Of a DNA stretch of 64,000 nucleotides, positions 51,466-60,734 are shown piece by piece. This stretch comes from Roseovarius sp. W115 (GTDB lineage: Bacteria > Pseudomonadota > Alphaproteobacteria > Rhodobacterales > Rhodobacteraceae): assembly GCF_032842945.2 (NCBI RefSeq), contig NZ_CP146606.1, positions 2,608,501 through 2,672,500 on the forward strand. The letters run 5' to 3'. The translations under genes and the position numbers were made by a program. The notes beneath the pieces are model-generated. The model was not told where the DNA came from and did not search any database. It saw only the letters and a list, made by a program, of their open reading frames with translations. The first letter of the stretch is position 1. Each line of letters opens with the position of its first letter.

Positions 51466-52449
51466 TTATGGCGTCAACAGGATTTTCCCACGATGCTGTG
51501 CCGCTTCCATCATGCGATGCGCCTCAGCGGCCTGGCTAAAGGGAAAGACCTGATGGGTATGTGTGCCAATCTCGCCCTTGCTCAGAAGCGGCCAGACATG
51601 TTTGCGCAAATCGGCGGCCACACGCGTCTTGAACGCCTCAGGACGCGAGCGCAGGGTCGAGCCGGTATAGGTCAGGCGCTTGAGCATAATCGGCATAAGG
51701 TCAATTTCCATCCGCGAGCCCGCGTTGAAGGCCAGCTGCACAATACGCGCATCCGCATGCGCCGCCTTGACGTTGCGCGCCACATAGTCGCCGCCGATGA
51801 TATCAAGGATGAGGTTCGCGCCACCCGCTTCGCGCAGGATGGACACGAAATCCTCCGTCTTGAAATCAATCGCCCGTTCCGCGCCAAGGCCCGTGACATA
51901 GGCCATGTCCTCGTCGCCCGTGCAGGTTGTGAACACCCGCATGCCCTTGGCGCCGCCAAGCTGAATGGCGGTGGACCCAATGCCGCCCGCGCCACCATGC
52001 ACCAAAAGGACACTGCCCTCAGCGATGTTCTGATCGAGAAAGAGATTGCTCCAGACAGTAAAATACGTCTCGCAGAGCCCTGCCGCATCCACCGCATCCA
52101 TGCTGTCAGGCAGGGGCAGGCAGTGCGAGGCGTCTACCGCCACAAATTCGGCGTAACCACCACCATTCGTCAGCCCGCAGATCGCGTCGCCTTCAGACCA
52201 GCTGGTCACATCTGCGCCGACGCCCACAACCTGGCCCGAGACCTCAAGGCCGAGCAAGTCAGATGCGCCCTTGGGCGGCGGGTAATGCCCGCGCCGCTGC
52301 ACCAGGTCCGGGCCGTTCACGCCCGCCGCAGTGACCTTAACCAGAACTTCACCGGCGCGCGGCTCGGGCAGCGGGCGCGTCCCGAGCGTAAGAACCTCCG
52401 GGCCGCCTGGCTCGGTCATCTCCACCGTTTTCATGGTCTCTGGCAGCAT
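51466..52449 (-). CDS. NAD(P)H:quinone oxidoreductase (zinc-less MDR family)
   Basis: This is a 327-aa medium-chain reductase of the QOR/PIG3 type: GroES-like N-terminus (VKVTAAGVNGPDLVQRRGHY), VLLVHGGAGGIGSTAIQLGG for NADPH binding (about 140), and no structural-zinc cysteines. ATG 52449 (MLPETMKTVEMTEPGG) follows GGGAGGATGCG. Longer in-frame reading to 52494 is less likely. The substrate is unknown. It is divergent from the ketopantoate-reductase-like gene. Confidence 0.88.
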   Translation of the reverse strand: MLPETMKTVEMTEPGGPEVLTLGTRPLPEPRAGEVLVKVTAAGVNGPDLVQRRGHYPPPKGASDLLGLEVSGQVVGVGADVTSWSEGDAICGLTNGGGYAEFVAVDASHCLPLPDSMDAVDAAGLCETYFTVWSNLFLDQNIAEGSVLLVHGGAGGIGSTAIQLGGAKGMRVFTTCTGDEDMAYVTGLGAERAIDFKTEDFVSILREAGGANLILDIIGGDYVARNVKAAHADARIVQLAFNAGSRMEIDLMPIMLKRLTYTGSTLRSRPEAFKTRVAADLRKHVWPLLSKGEIGTHTHQVFPFSQAAEAHRMMEAAQHRGKILLTP

Positions 52450-52564
52450 CGCATCCTCCCTGATCGCTTTGCTGCTTGTGACCACATGCGGCACAGAGAT
52501 ACAAGTTTTTCACCACATGCCGTCGTCTCAAAAGACGCGGCACAGCACAATCAGGGGACCTCAC

Positions 52565-53614
52565 ATGGCCTATAAAATTCTGATCCTCGGAGCCTCTTAT
52601 GGTTCTTTGCTTGGCACCAAAATGGCGATGGCCGGTCATGATGTGGACCTTGTCTGCCGCGAGGCGACGGCGGCGCTGATCAATTCGGAAGGCACCGAGG
52701 TGCGCATCAAGCTCAAAGGCGAAGAGGATCACCGCTCAATCTTTTCCAAGGACTTGGCCGGCAAGGTGGGTGCGGTGACGCCCGAAAATGCAGATCCCAA
52801 CGCCTATGACATGATTGGTCTCGCGATGCAGGAGCCGCAATATAGCACGCCCGTGCTCAAAGAGCTGATGGGCCGCGTGGCGGCCTCTGGCAAGCCGTGC
52901 CTGTCGATCATGAACATGCCACCCCTGCCGTATCTGAAGCGCATTCCACAACTGAAGGACGCGGACCTCACAGCTGCCTTTGCCGATCCAGAGGTTTGGG
53001 ACGGGTTCAACCCCGATCTTGTCACGCTCTGCAGCCCCGACCCGCAGGCCTTCCGTCCACCAGAGGAAAAGGCCAACGTGCTGCATGTTGGCCTGCCAAC
53101 TAATTTCAAGGCCGCGCGCTTTCCCGATGCGGGGCATAACGCAATCCTTGATACGCTGGAGGCCGACATTGCGGGTGTGACGATTGAGGGCAAGGATGTG
53201 CCGGTGAAGCTCAAGGCGTTCGACTCGCTTTTTGTGCCGTTGGCCAAGTGGTCCATGCTGCTCACTGGCAATTACCGCTGCATCACCGACGGCGAGCCGC
53301 GCGCGATCAAGGACGCGGTGCATAGCGACCCGGAGATGTCGGCGGATGTCTATGCCTATGTGGTGAAACTGGCCGAAAGCCTTGGGGCGGATGCCGCCGA
53401 CATGGTGCCGTTTGAGAAATACGCCAATGCGGCGCAGAATTTGTTGAAACCGTCGTCTGCGGCCCGCGCCATCGCGGCAGGGGCCACGCAGATCGAACGG
53501 GTGGACCGGCTAGTACAGCAGATCTCCAAGAGTGCCGGGATGAGCCATCCCGAAGTGGAGGCCACCGTGGCGACGGTGGATATGCAGCTGGAGCGGAACA
53601 GGGCGAAAGGGTAG
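52565..53614 (+). CDS. Ketopantoate reductase (PanE/ApbA)-like protein
   Basis: This is a 349-aa protein with an N-terminal Rossmann motif (YKILILGASYGSLLGTKMAM) and a C-terminal helical dimerisation domain, as in 2-dehydropantoate 2-reductase relatives. It is longer than PanE (about 300 aa), and the GASYGS loop differs from the usual GxGxxG, so a true pantoate role is doubtful. ATG 52565 follows AGGGGA. The earlier in-frame open stretch overlaps the divergent gene and is not coding. Confidence 0.75.
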   Translation: MAYKILILGASYGSLLGTKMAMAGHDVDLVCREATAALINSEGTEVRIKLKGEEDHRSIFSKDLAGKVGAVTPENADPNAYDMIGLAMQEPQYSTPVLKELMGRVAASGKPCLSIMNMPPLPYLKRIPQLKDADLTAAFADPEVWDGFNPDLVTLCSPDPQAFRPPEEKANVLHVGLPTNFKAARFPDAGHNAILDTLEADIAGVTIEGKDVPVKLKAFDSLFVPLAKWSMLLTGNYRCITDGEPRAIKDAVHSDPEMSADVYAYVVKLAESLGADAADMVPFEKYANAAQNLLKPSSAARAIAAGATQIERVDRLVQQISKSAGMSHPEVEATVATVDMQLERNRAKG

Positions 53615-53624
53615 CTCCCGCGAT

Positions 53625-53724
53625 GGTGGGCAGAATGCCCACCCTACATATGACACATTAAGTGACGTAGGGCGGGGTTTTCCCCGCCTTTTCAGGCTTC
53701 GCACATCGTGGGGTGAAACCCCAC
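53625..53724. repeat. REP-like hairpin cluster
   Basis: Three GC-rich hairpins lie in the 220-bp gap after the ketopantoate-reductase-like gene. They are GGTGGGCA/TGCCCACC (53625-53643), GGCGGGG-TTTT-CCCCGCC (53671-53688, followed by TTTT and terminator-like) and GTGGGGT/ACCCCAC (53708-53724). GTAGGG or its complement CCCTAC recurs beside them (53645, 53668, 53725). The pattern is typical of dispersed REP elements. Confidence 0.8.
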
Positions 53725-53834
53725 CCTACGACATGTGCGCATCCGCACAAAACCCCTATATCTGTGCGTCTATACCTATCCACTAAAACGCTTTACCTGT
53801 TCTCCAAACACATGACCCCTTTCGGGAGGACATC

Positions 53835-54782
53835 ATGATCAAAGAGATCAAAGGCCTGCATCACGTCACGTCGATGGCGGGTGACGCCAATCGCAACAAC
53901 GCGTTCTTCACGCAAATCCTTGGCCTGCGGCGGATCAAGAAGACCGTCAATTTCGACGCGCCGGAGGTCTATCACCTCTATTTCGGTGATGAGACCGGCA
54001 CGCCCGGCTCGGTCATGACGACCTTTCCCTTTGGCGCGATGCCACGGGGACGGCGCGGTGTGGGCGAGGTCGGCGTGACGGAATTCGCCGTCCCGCATGG
54101 GGCGTTGCCCTATTGGTCCAAACGGCTCGCTGCGGCAGAGGTGATCGGGCTGGAAGAGAGCACAGCCTTCGGTGAGACCCGTCTGAGCTTTGACGGCCCG
54201 GATGGGGACGGCTTTGCTCTGGTGGAAACCGATCCGCGTGGGCGCACCCCCTGGACCGGAGCGGATGTGCCCGAGGATGTCGGTATCCTTGGTTTTCATG
54301 GCGCGCGGTTCGCGTTGCAGGAAAGTGCGGCGACAGCAGAGTTGTTGAGCTTCATGGGGTATCAAAAGGTCGGAACTGAAGGCGACCTGACCCGGTTTGT
54401 CATCGAGGGAGGCAATGCCGCCGACACGATTGACCTACAAGAATTGCCCGGTGCGAACCCCGCGGATCAGGGCGCAGGCTCTGTCCATCACATCGCCTTT
54501 GCCGTGGAAGACCGCGCCGCGCAACTCGCCGTGCGGGACAGGCTTCTCCACACGGGCTATCAGGTCACCCCGGTGATTGACCGAGACTATTTCTGGGCCA
54601 TTTATTTCCGCACGCCGGGCGGCGTCTTGTTCGAGGTCGCCACCAATGAGCCGGGCTTTGATCGGGATGAGGATACCGCCAACCTGGGTCAGGCCCTGAA
54701 ATTGCCCACGCGCTATGAGCCGCTGCGGGACAAGATCGAGGCAGGCCTGCCCGACATCACAGATGAAAGGATCACCGCATGA
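53835..54782 (+). CDS. VOC-family ring-cleaving dioxygenase-like protein
   Basis: This is a 315-aa protein with two vicinal-oxygen-chelate modules. It starts MIKEIKGLHHVTSMAGDANR with the first metal His in LHHVTS, then GSVHHIAFAVEDRAAQLAVR in the second module and GGVLFEVATNEPGFDRDEDT carrying the Glu ligand. It resembles the MhqO/LinE-like group acting on hydroquinones. The TCATGA junction couples it to the pirin gene (4-bp overlap). Confidence 0.87.
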   Translation: MIKEIKGLHHVTSMAGDANRNNAFFTQILGLRRIKKTVNFDAPEVYHLYFGDETGTPGSVMTTFPFGAMPRGRRGVGEVGVTEFAVPHGALPYWSKRLAAAEVIGLEESTAFGETRLSFDGPDGDGFALVETDPRGRTPWTGADVPEDVGILGFHGARFALQESAATAELLSFMGYQKVGTEGDLTRFVIEGGNAADTIDLQELPGANPADQGAGSVHHIAFAVEDRAAQLAVRDRLLHTGYQVTPVIDRDYFWAIYFRTPGGVLFEVATNEPGFDRDEDTANLGQALKLPTRYEPLRDKIEAGLPDITDERITA

Positions 54783-55753
54783 GCTGGAACCCGACACATT
54801 CGCCTGATTGTCCGAATAGCGGACAGCTTGAGACGCTGATCATCCCGCGTGCCCGTGATCTGGGTGGGTTTGAGGTGCGTCGCGCCTTGCCGAGCCCCAA
54901 GCGGCAGATGGTCGGGCCCTTTATCTTCTTTGACCAGATGGGTCCGGCGGAGTTCATCACCGACGGGGGCATTGATGTGCGCCCGCATCCGCATATCGGG
55001 CTGGGCACGGTGACCTATCTCTATCAGGGCGAGTTTGAGCATCGCGACAGTTTGGGCACGCATCAGATGATCTACCCCGGTGAGGTCAACTGGATGTTGG
55101 CCGGGCGTGGGGTGACGCATTCTGAGCGCACCAGTGATGAGACACGCGCAACGTGTCACAAGCTCTTTGGCATCCAGACCTGGGTCGCCTTGCCCGAGGA
55201 CCGCGAGGATATGGCCCCGGATTTCGAGCATCACAAACAAGAGGCGCTACCGGAGATATCCGACGGCGGGGCCGAGGCGAAGCTAATCCTTGGCACGGGC
55301 TGGGGCGCGGCCAGTCCTGTGACCATGCAGTCCGAGATTTTCTATGCCGATGTCACGCTGGCCGCTGGTGCGCAGTTTCCTCTGCCGGATGATCATGAGG
55401 ACCGCGGCATCTATGTCACCCAAGGCAGCATCGAGGTGGCAGGAGACGTGTTTGAGGCCGGGCGCATGATGGTGTTTCGACCCGGTGACAAGATCAGCGT
55501 GAAGGCTGGTGCACAGGGCGCGCGGCTGATGGCGCTGGGCGGTGAAACACTCAATGAGGCGCGCTATATCTGGTGGAATTTCGTATCGTCATCCAGGGAT
55601 CGGATCGAGGAAGCCAAAGAGGCCTGGAATGCCGCCGATTGGGACAGCGGGCCGTTCAACCTGCCACCCGGGGATGCAGACGAGTACATTTCGATCCCGC
55701 CTGAGCTGGAGAGGACACGGCCCAAAGAATGGCCGCAGCGAAACGGCGGTTGA
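54779..55753 (+). CDS. Pirin-family protein
   Basis: This is a 324-aa bicupin with the pirin signature GIDVRPHPHIGLGTVTYLYQ and EFEHRDSLG (metal His/His/His/Glu, about 72-120) and the C-terminal cupin. Some pirins have quercetinase-like activity or act as redox cofactors of regulators. Co-translated with a ring-cleaving dioxygenase homologue, it probably acts on a phenolic or quinone substrate (inference). Confidence 0.9.
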   Translation: MSWNPTHSPDCPNSGQLETLIIPRARDLGGFEVRRALPSPKRQMVGPFIFFDQMGPAEFITDGGIDVRPHPHIGLGTVTYLYQGEFEHRDSLGTHQMIYPGEVNWMLAGRGVTHSERTSDETRATCHKLFGIQTWVALPEDREDMAPDFEHHKQEALPEISDGGAEAKLILGTGWGAASPVTMQSEIFYADVTLAAGAQFPLPDDHEDRGIYVTQGSIEVAGDVFEAGRMMVFRPGDKISVKAGAQGARLMALGGETLNEARYIWWNFVSSSRDRIEEAKEAWNAADWDSGPFNLPPGDADEYISIPPELERTRPKEWPQRNGG

Positions 55754-55809
55754 AGATCGCGTTCGCCCCGGTTTAGGGTGCCGCAACTGTCACTTTGAGG
55801 ACCGTGGTC

Positions 55810-57474
55810 ATGCGCAACGGAGGTCAGCTTCTGGTCGAAAGCCTGGTGGCTTTAGGCGCGAGCAAGAGTTTTGGTGTGCCGGGAGAGAGCTACCTGGCAG
55901 TTCTGGATGCGCTTTATGACACAGCCGGTCAGCTTGATTTCGTGCTGTGCCGCAACGAAGGCGGGGCCGCGTTTATGGCGGCGGCTTATGGCAAGCTCAC
56001 GGGCAGCCCGGGCATTTGTCTGGTGACACGCGGGCCGGGGGCGACGAATGCCTCAATCGGCGTGCACACCGCCCGACAGGACAGCGCGCCGATGCTTCTT
56101 TTTGTGGGGCAGGTGGGCACCGATCAGAAGGGCCGCGAGGCCTTCCAAGAGGTAGACTACCGCGCGGTCTTTGGCACGATGGCCAAATGGGCGGTTGAGA
56201 TTGACCGGGTAGAGCGCATTCCAGAAATCCTCTCAAGGGCGTGGTCCGTGGCGCTGTCCGGGCGGCCCGGGCCGGTGGTGATCGCGCTGCCTGAGGACAT
56301 GCTGACCTCGCTCACTGAGGTGTCTCCGCTGAGCGGGCCGTTTGAGATAGCCGAGCCTGCGCCGACATCAGACGGATTGGCCCAGGCACGCGTGATACTG
56401 GAGGCCGCAGAGCGCCCTTTGGTGATCACAGGCGGGTGCAACTGGACGGCAGAAGGCCGCACAAATCTTCAAGCCTTTGCTGAGGCCTCTGACATCCCCG
56501 TGGTGGCGGCCTTTCGCTATCAGGATCAGTTTGACAATCACTCCGCCTGCTATGCCGGAGAGGCCGGGGTGGGCATGCCGCCACATGTCAAAGACCTTAT
56601 CCGCCGCGCGGATGTGGTGTTGGCCGTGAACATCCGCTTTGGCGAGATGACCACCGATGCCTATACGCTTTTCGATGTGCCCGAGCCGCGTCAGACGGTG
56701 ATCCATGTGCATCCTGATGCGGCGGAGATTGGCAAGATATATGCGCCGCGTTTGGGGATGGTTGCAGGACCGAACGCCTTTGCCGACGCGTTGCGCCCCG
56801 TGCGCGGTGCCTGGGCGGCATGGCGCGCAGAGGCGCGTGCGGCCTATGAGGGCAGTCTGGAGCTGCCTGACCTGCCGTCGCCGGTGGATATGGGGCAGGT
56901 GTCCGCACATTTGCGCCGCGTTTTGCCTCAGGATGCGATTGTGACCAATGGGGCGGGAAACTTTGCCGTGTGGCCCAACAAATTCCTGCAATTTGGGGCC
57001 AAGGCCAAACTGCTTGCACCACAATCGGGGGCCATGGGATATGGCCTGCCAGCCGCGATTGCGGCAAAGGTCGTGCACCCGGAGCGGTGCGTGGTCTGTT
57101 TCGCCGGCGACGGCGATTTCCAGATGAATTGCCAGGAGCTGGCCTCTGCGGCACAGGCGGGAGCACAGCCCATTGTGCTCATTGTCAACAACGGCATCTA
57201 CGGCACGATCCGCGCCCATCAGGAGCGGCATTTCCCCGAGCGGGTGTCAGGCACGACGATGGTGAACCCGGATTTCTCGGCCTTGGCGCGGGCATATGGG
57301 TTTTATGCCGAGCGGGTTGAGAGAACGGAGGATTTCGCGGCTGCGTTTGATCGGGCGCTGGCATCGGAAACTGGGGCTGTTTTGGATTTGAACGTGTCAC
57401 CCGAGGCGCTGACACCGCGGCAATCCCTGAGCGAAATGCGGGCGGCGGGGTTGAAGGCGCGGGCGGAAACCTGA
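55810..57474 (+). CDS. ThDP-dependent enzyme of the acetolactate synthase-like family
   Basis: The 554-aa product has the three ThDP domains: N-terminal PYR domain with the catalytic Glu in FVLCRNEGGAAFMAAAYGKL (about 49), central domain, and C-terminal PP domain with CFAGDGDFQMNCQELASAAQ plus the Asn of NNGIYGTIR. It lacks features I would expect for oxalyl-CoA decarboxylase, and no small ALS subunit gene is adjacent. The reaction is unknown. ATG 55810 is chosen. Confidence 0.85.
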   Translation: MRNGGQLLVESLVALGASKSFGVPGESYLAVLDALYDTAGQLDFVLCRNEGGAAFMAAAYGKLTGSPGICLVTRGPGATNASIGVHTARQDSAPMLLFVGQVGTDQKGREAFQEVDYRAVFGTMAKWAVEIDRVERIPEILSRAWSVALSGRPGPVVIALPEDMLTSLTEVSPLSGPFEIAEPAPTSDGLAQARVILEAAERPLVITGGCNWTAEGRTNLQAFAEASDIPVVAAFRYQDQFDNHSACYAGEAGVGMPPHVKDLIRRADVVLAVNIRFGEMTTDAYTLFDVPEPRQTVIHVHPDAAEIGKIYAPRLGMVAGPNAFADALRPVRGAWAAWRAEARAAYEGSLELPDLPSPVDMGQVSAHLRRVLPQDAIVTNGAGNFAVWPNKFLQFGAKAKLLAPQSGAMGYGLPAAIAAKVVHPERCVVCFAGDGDFQMNCQELASAAQAGAQPIVLIVNNGIYGTIRAHQERHFPERVSGTTMVNPDFSALARAYGFYAERVERTEDFAAAFDRALASETGAVLDLNVSPEALTPRQSLSEMRAAGLKARAET

Positions 57475-57510
57475 ACAGTTATAGGATTATTTCTACGCCA
57501 ACTTTTTGGT

Positions 57511-57957
57511 TTAAGCTTGGGCCAGATATTTGTTGGTCTTGGCCCTGACTTCTTCCAACGTTGCTGTCAGTCTGTTGAGTTCCGTGTGCTGTGAAGCACG
57601 TTCCGGTGCATATCTTGAAATCAAGTATTCGCGACGCTTGGTCATTTCTTGAAGGTGCTTGGCTGTTTTCTTTTTCAAGATCAGTTTTGTTACGAATTCC
57701 TCATCCGCGAGGTTGTGCATCCTAGCTCGGATACTCTCTGCACTTTCTCCTCTGTTTCTCAAAAAAGCGTTTAGAAACAATTCAATCGCGTGAATTGAAC
57801 AAAGACGGGCGGGTGCGTAAGACAGCGGCCCGTTCTTTTTTGCTGTGTCGAACAAGGCATTGGCTGCGTCATAGTAAGCTTCGGCCAGCTCTAGAATTTG
57901 CGCGGCACAAGCATCAGAACCCGGATATGACGACGAAGTTTGCGAAAAATCTTTCAT
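57511..57957 (-). CDS. Orphan HEPN-like protein
   Basis: This is a 148-aa all-helical protein with a HEPN-like pattern: ARLCSIHAIELFLNAFLRNR followed by RARMHNLADEEFV, where a conserved R-x4-6-H type pair would sit in this family (here R..RMH). The base composition is more AT-rich than its neighbours, suggesting transfer. ATG 57957 is preceded by TTTAGG; a GTG at 58062 would add 35 unlikely residues. No partner nucleotidyltransferase gene is adjacent, so a toxin-antitoxin role is not supported. Confidence 0.55.
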   Translation of the reverse strand: MKDFSQTSSSYPGSDACAAQILELAEAYYDAANALFDTAKKNGPLSYAPARLCSIHAIELFLNAFLRNRGESAESIRARMHNLADEEFVTKLILKKKTAKHLQEMTKRREYLISRYAPERASQHTELNRLTATLEEVRAKTNKYLAQA

Positions 57958-58069
57958 CCTAAAGTTGATATAAGGGAGGTTTGTAGGAATTGCTGCATTC
58001 TGCGGCGGAGACAAAGTGTTTCCAGTTTGGGCATCCAACTGGAACTCTCCGGATTGTGGCACCAGTTAT

Positions 58070-58714
58070 TCACACATCCAAATCAAACTTCGCCGCCAAC
58101 GCTTGTACCTCAGCATCCTGCAACAGCCTCGGGTTTGCCCCACGGGTCAACAGCGCCAGCTTCGCCGTCTCTTCCAGTTCTTCCATCGCATAGACCGCCG
58201 CCCAGAGGTCTTTGCCTGCCACCACCGGGCCGTGATTGGCCAAAAGCACGGCGGCGCGTTTGCCTGCGAGACCACGTACCGCGTCACCCATGGCGGCATC
58301 GCCGGGCAGGAAAAAGGGCAGGAGCTTCACCCGGCCCAGGCGCATCAGGGAATAAGGTGTGAGGCGCGGCAGCACGTCGTCTGGGTCGGTGTCTGGCAGC
58401 ACCGAGAGCGCGACGGAATGGGTAGAGTGCAAATGCACCACGGCGCCGGTGCCGGTGCGGGTCTCGTAGAATGCAGCATGCAGCGGGATTTCCTTGGTGG
58501 GCGGATCGCCGGAGAGATGCGTCATGGTCTCGTCCAAATGGCTGATCCGCGCCGGGTCGAGAAACCCCATGGAACTGCCTGTGGGCGTCATAAGAAGCGT
58601 ACCATCGGAGAGCCGTGCCGAGATGTTGCCGGAGGCGCCACAGGTCAGGCCGCGGTCAAACATCGACTTGGCAATGGCGCAAATCTCTTCGCGCAGTTTG
58701 GCCTCTTCGCTCAT
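58070..58714 (-). CDS. otnC: 3-oxo-tetronate 4-phosphate decarboxylase (class II aldolase family)
   Basis: OtnC decarboxylates 3-oxo-tetronate 4-phosphate to dihydroxyacetone phosphate. The 214-aa product has the class II aldolase zinc-site pattern (GAVVHLHSTHSVALSVLPDT, LLANHGPVVAGKDLWAAVYA) and GLTCGASGNISARL. It overlaps otnK by 4 bp (ATGA) and is the last gene of the leftward operon. Confidence 0.88.
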   Translation of the reverse strand: MSEEAKLREEICAIAKSMFDRGLTCGASGNISARLSDGTLLMTPTGSSMGFLDPARISHLDETMTHLSGDPPTKEIPLHAAFYETRTGTGAVVHLHSTHSVALSVLPDTDPDDVLPRLTPYSLMRLGRVKLLPFFLPGDAAMGDAVRGLAGKRAAVLLANHGPVVAGKDLWAAVYAMEELEETAKLALLTRGANPRLLQDAEVQALAAKFDLDV

Positions 58715-59940
58715 GGGTTGCCTTCCATTCGAGCCAGCGCGCTGGCAAAGAAATCCTCATCGCCAAAATTGCCGGACTTGAGGGCCAATGCAATGGGGCG
58801 GTCCTGCTCTAGGCGCAGGGCGGGTACGCCGGGGGCAAGGCGCGGGCCGATTTGGAGCACATTCGCTTTCAACCCCGACACCACTGCGCCCGAGGTTTCG
58901 CCGCCTGCCACCACAAGACGTGATAGGCCGTTTGCGACCAGGGTTTTCGCGAGGTCTGAGAAAAGCGCCTCAATGGCCTGGGCCACGGTGTCCTGGCCGT
59001 ATTTGTCTTGAGCGGCACGAACGATCTCTGGATCGGCAGAGGAATAGATCAGCGGCGCGCTGGGTTGGGCCAGTACCCATTCGGCAAGGTCGGTTGCTGA
59101 GAGGCCATGGTCGAGCACGTCTTCCGCTGTGATTTCTCTGTGAGGTGCCTTGGCTTTGAGACGGGTGACTTGCGCGCGCGTGGCGATGCTGCATGACCCC
59201 GAAAGAACTGCGCCGGGACCTGTGATCGCTTGCCAGTCTGGCGTACCGGGGCCGGCCCCGAAATTGGCGGGCAGACCCATGGCAATGCCGGACCCGCCAC
59301 AAAGGAGGACTTCATCCTGCACGGCCATGCCGATTTCCATGAGATCATCATCGCGGATGGCATCGACGATGATGTGACCTTTTTCGGAAAGTGCCGCCTT
59401 GATGGCCTCAGCCCCTTGCATCACGATCAAAGCAGGGACATGGCCAATCTCGCGCTGGCTTTGGCGCGCAAGGACACGGCGCAGGTCTGCATCCCGCATC
59501 GGGGTGAGCGGATGATCTTGCATCCCGCTTTCATTCAAAAGCGTATCGTTCACAAAAAGATGCCCCTGATAGACACTGCGCCCGTTTTCCGGAAAGGCGG
59601 GGCAGGTGATCGTGCGAGGGGTGTTCAGCCGCTCGGCAAGCGCGTCCAGCACGGGGCCGATATTGCCGGTATCGGTGCTGTCGAAGGTGGAGCAGACCTT
59701 GAAGATGATCTGGGTGGCGCCCTGATCCGTGAGCCAGTCACAGGCGGCGCGAGATGTTTCCACTGCCTGATCGACCGGGCAGGTTCGGGTTTTCAGGGCC
59801 ACCACGCCAGCCTCAATCCCAACCGGGGCAGGCGCATCGGGCACGCCGATGAACTGCGCTGTGCGCATCCCACCTTCGGCGAGGGTAAGCGCAATGTCGG
59901 AGGCACCGGTGAAGTCGTCTGCGATGACGCCGATCTTCAC
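58711..59940 (-). CDS. otnK: 3-oxo-tetronate kinase
   Basis: OtnK phosphorylates 3-oxo-tetronates before OtnC. The 409-aa four-carbon acid-sugar kinase starts MKIGVIADDFTGASDIALTL and has KVCSTFDSTDTGNIGPVLDA and the ATP-site stretch SRLVVAGGETSGAVVSGLKA. The ATG overlaps the upstream hydrolase stop by 4 bp. Together with OtnC it marks a four-carbon acid-sugar (threonate or erythronate type) catabolic pathway. Confidence 0.9.
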   Translation of the reverse strand: MKIGVIADDFTGASDIALTLAEGGMRTAQFIGVPDAPAPVGIEAGVVALKTRTCPVDQAVETSRAACDWLTDQGATQIIFKVCSTFDSTDTGNIGPVLDALAERLNTPRTITCPAFPENGRSVYQGHLFVNDTLLNESGMQDHPLTPMRDADLRRVLARQSQREIGHVPALIVMQGAEAIKAALSEKGHIIVDAIRDDDLMEIGMAVQDEVLLCGGSGIAMGLPANFGAGPGTPDWQAITGPGAVLSGSCSIATRAQVTRLKAKAPHREITAEDVLDHGLSATDLAEWVLAQPSAPLIYSSADPEIVRAAQDKYGQDTVAQAIEALFSDLAKTLVANGLSRLVVAGGETSGAVVSGLKANVLQIGPRLAPGVPALRLEQDRPIALALKSGNFGDEDFFASALARMEGNP

Positions 59941-60734
59941 AGGGGAACATCCTTGATCGGGCCGCGGTCGAGGCGGGTGATGTGATCCGCCGGGCCGAGT
60001 TCAAACAGGTCTCGCACAAGCGGGTCATGGCCCGGAATGATAAGTTCTGGCCGGCCTGCAAGACGTTTGAGTGTGTTGTAACCGCTTAGCATGTCCTCCA
60101 CATCCACAACGATGGGGAAGGGTTTGGATTTCAACACGTTTTCATAGAAATGAGACGCGTCCGAGGCCAGCACCATCCAGCCTGCGGAGGTGTGCACACG
60201 CACCGCCTGTAACCCGCGAGAGTGGCCGCCGATCAGGTGCAGGCTGAGGCCGTCTTCCAATTGGTGATCGCCGCGATAGAAACTGACCTTGCCATTGTAC
60301 AGCCGGTGGATTGTCTCGCAAACATGGCCGGTGGTGAAGGGCATACGCAGGGTGTCGTGGCACATGCAGGGACCCGTGGCATATTCCATTTCCGCCGCTT
60401 GCAGGTGGATTTGTGCGTTTGGGAAAAGATGCAGCCCGCCTGCGTGGTCATAGTGCAGATGCGTGACGATGATATCCGTAACGGCCTTGGGGTCGATGTC
60501 CAGAGGGGCCAGAGCCTCTGTCGGAGACATCCGGATGGGACGGCCGCGCGCGTTGCCTTCGGCCTCGTCATAGCCGGTGTCTACAATGATCACACGACTG
60601 TCGTGGCGCAGGACCCAGATGAAGTAGTCCATGGCGTGCGGCGCGTCGTGGTTGTCATCGAAGATAAAGCTGTCGGCGCGTGTGCGTGCGTTGCGGTCGG
60701 CGTATTTGACCGCAAAGACCTCCCATTCCTTCAT
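59937..60734 (-). CDS. Metallo-beta-lactamase-fold hydrolase, probable lactonase
   Basis: This is a 265-aa MBL protein with the metal motif THLHYDHAGG (His92, His94, Asp96, His97), a later GGHSRG His and the Asp of VLASDASHF. It is annotated in relatives as N-acyl-homoserine lactonase family. In this operon a sugar-acid lactone is a more natural substrate than a quorum signal (inference). It overlaps both neighbours by 4 bp. Confidence 0.85.
   Translation of the reverse strand: MKEWEVFAVKYADRNARTRADSFIFDDNHDAPHAMDYFIWVLRHDSRVIIVDTGYDEAEGNARGRPIRMSPTEALAPLDIDPKAVTDIIVTHLHYDHAGGLHLFPNAQIHLQAAEMEYATGPCMCHDTLRMPFTTGHVCETIHRLYNGKVSFYRGDHQLEDGLSLHLIGGHSRGLQAVRVHTSAGWMVLASDASHFYENVLKSKPFPIVVDVEDMLSGYNTLKRLAGRPELIIPGHDPLVRDLFELGPADHITRLDRGPIKDVPL

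Noticed and set aside
53671..53690. Dedicated terminator of the ketopantoate-reductase-like gene
   Set aside because: It has terminator form but belongs to a set of three repeat-type hairpins, so it is reported as a repeat; it may still terminate transcription.
55810..57474. Oxalyl-CoA decarboxylase partner for Frc
   Set aside because: The sequence follows the general acetolactate synthase-like pattern rather than Oxc, and it lies more than 8 kb from frc in a different gene set.
57511..57957. HEPN/MNT toxin-antitoxin pair
   Set aside because: No nucleotidyltransferase or other small partner gene is adjacent on either strand.
59937..60734. Quorum-quenching AHL lactonase
   Set aside because: The metal motif is general to the MBL fold; location inside an acid-sugar operon favours a sugar lactone. 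No luxI/luxR gene is nearby.
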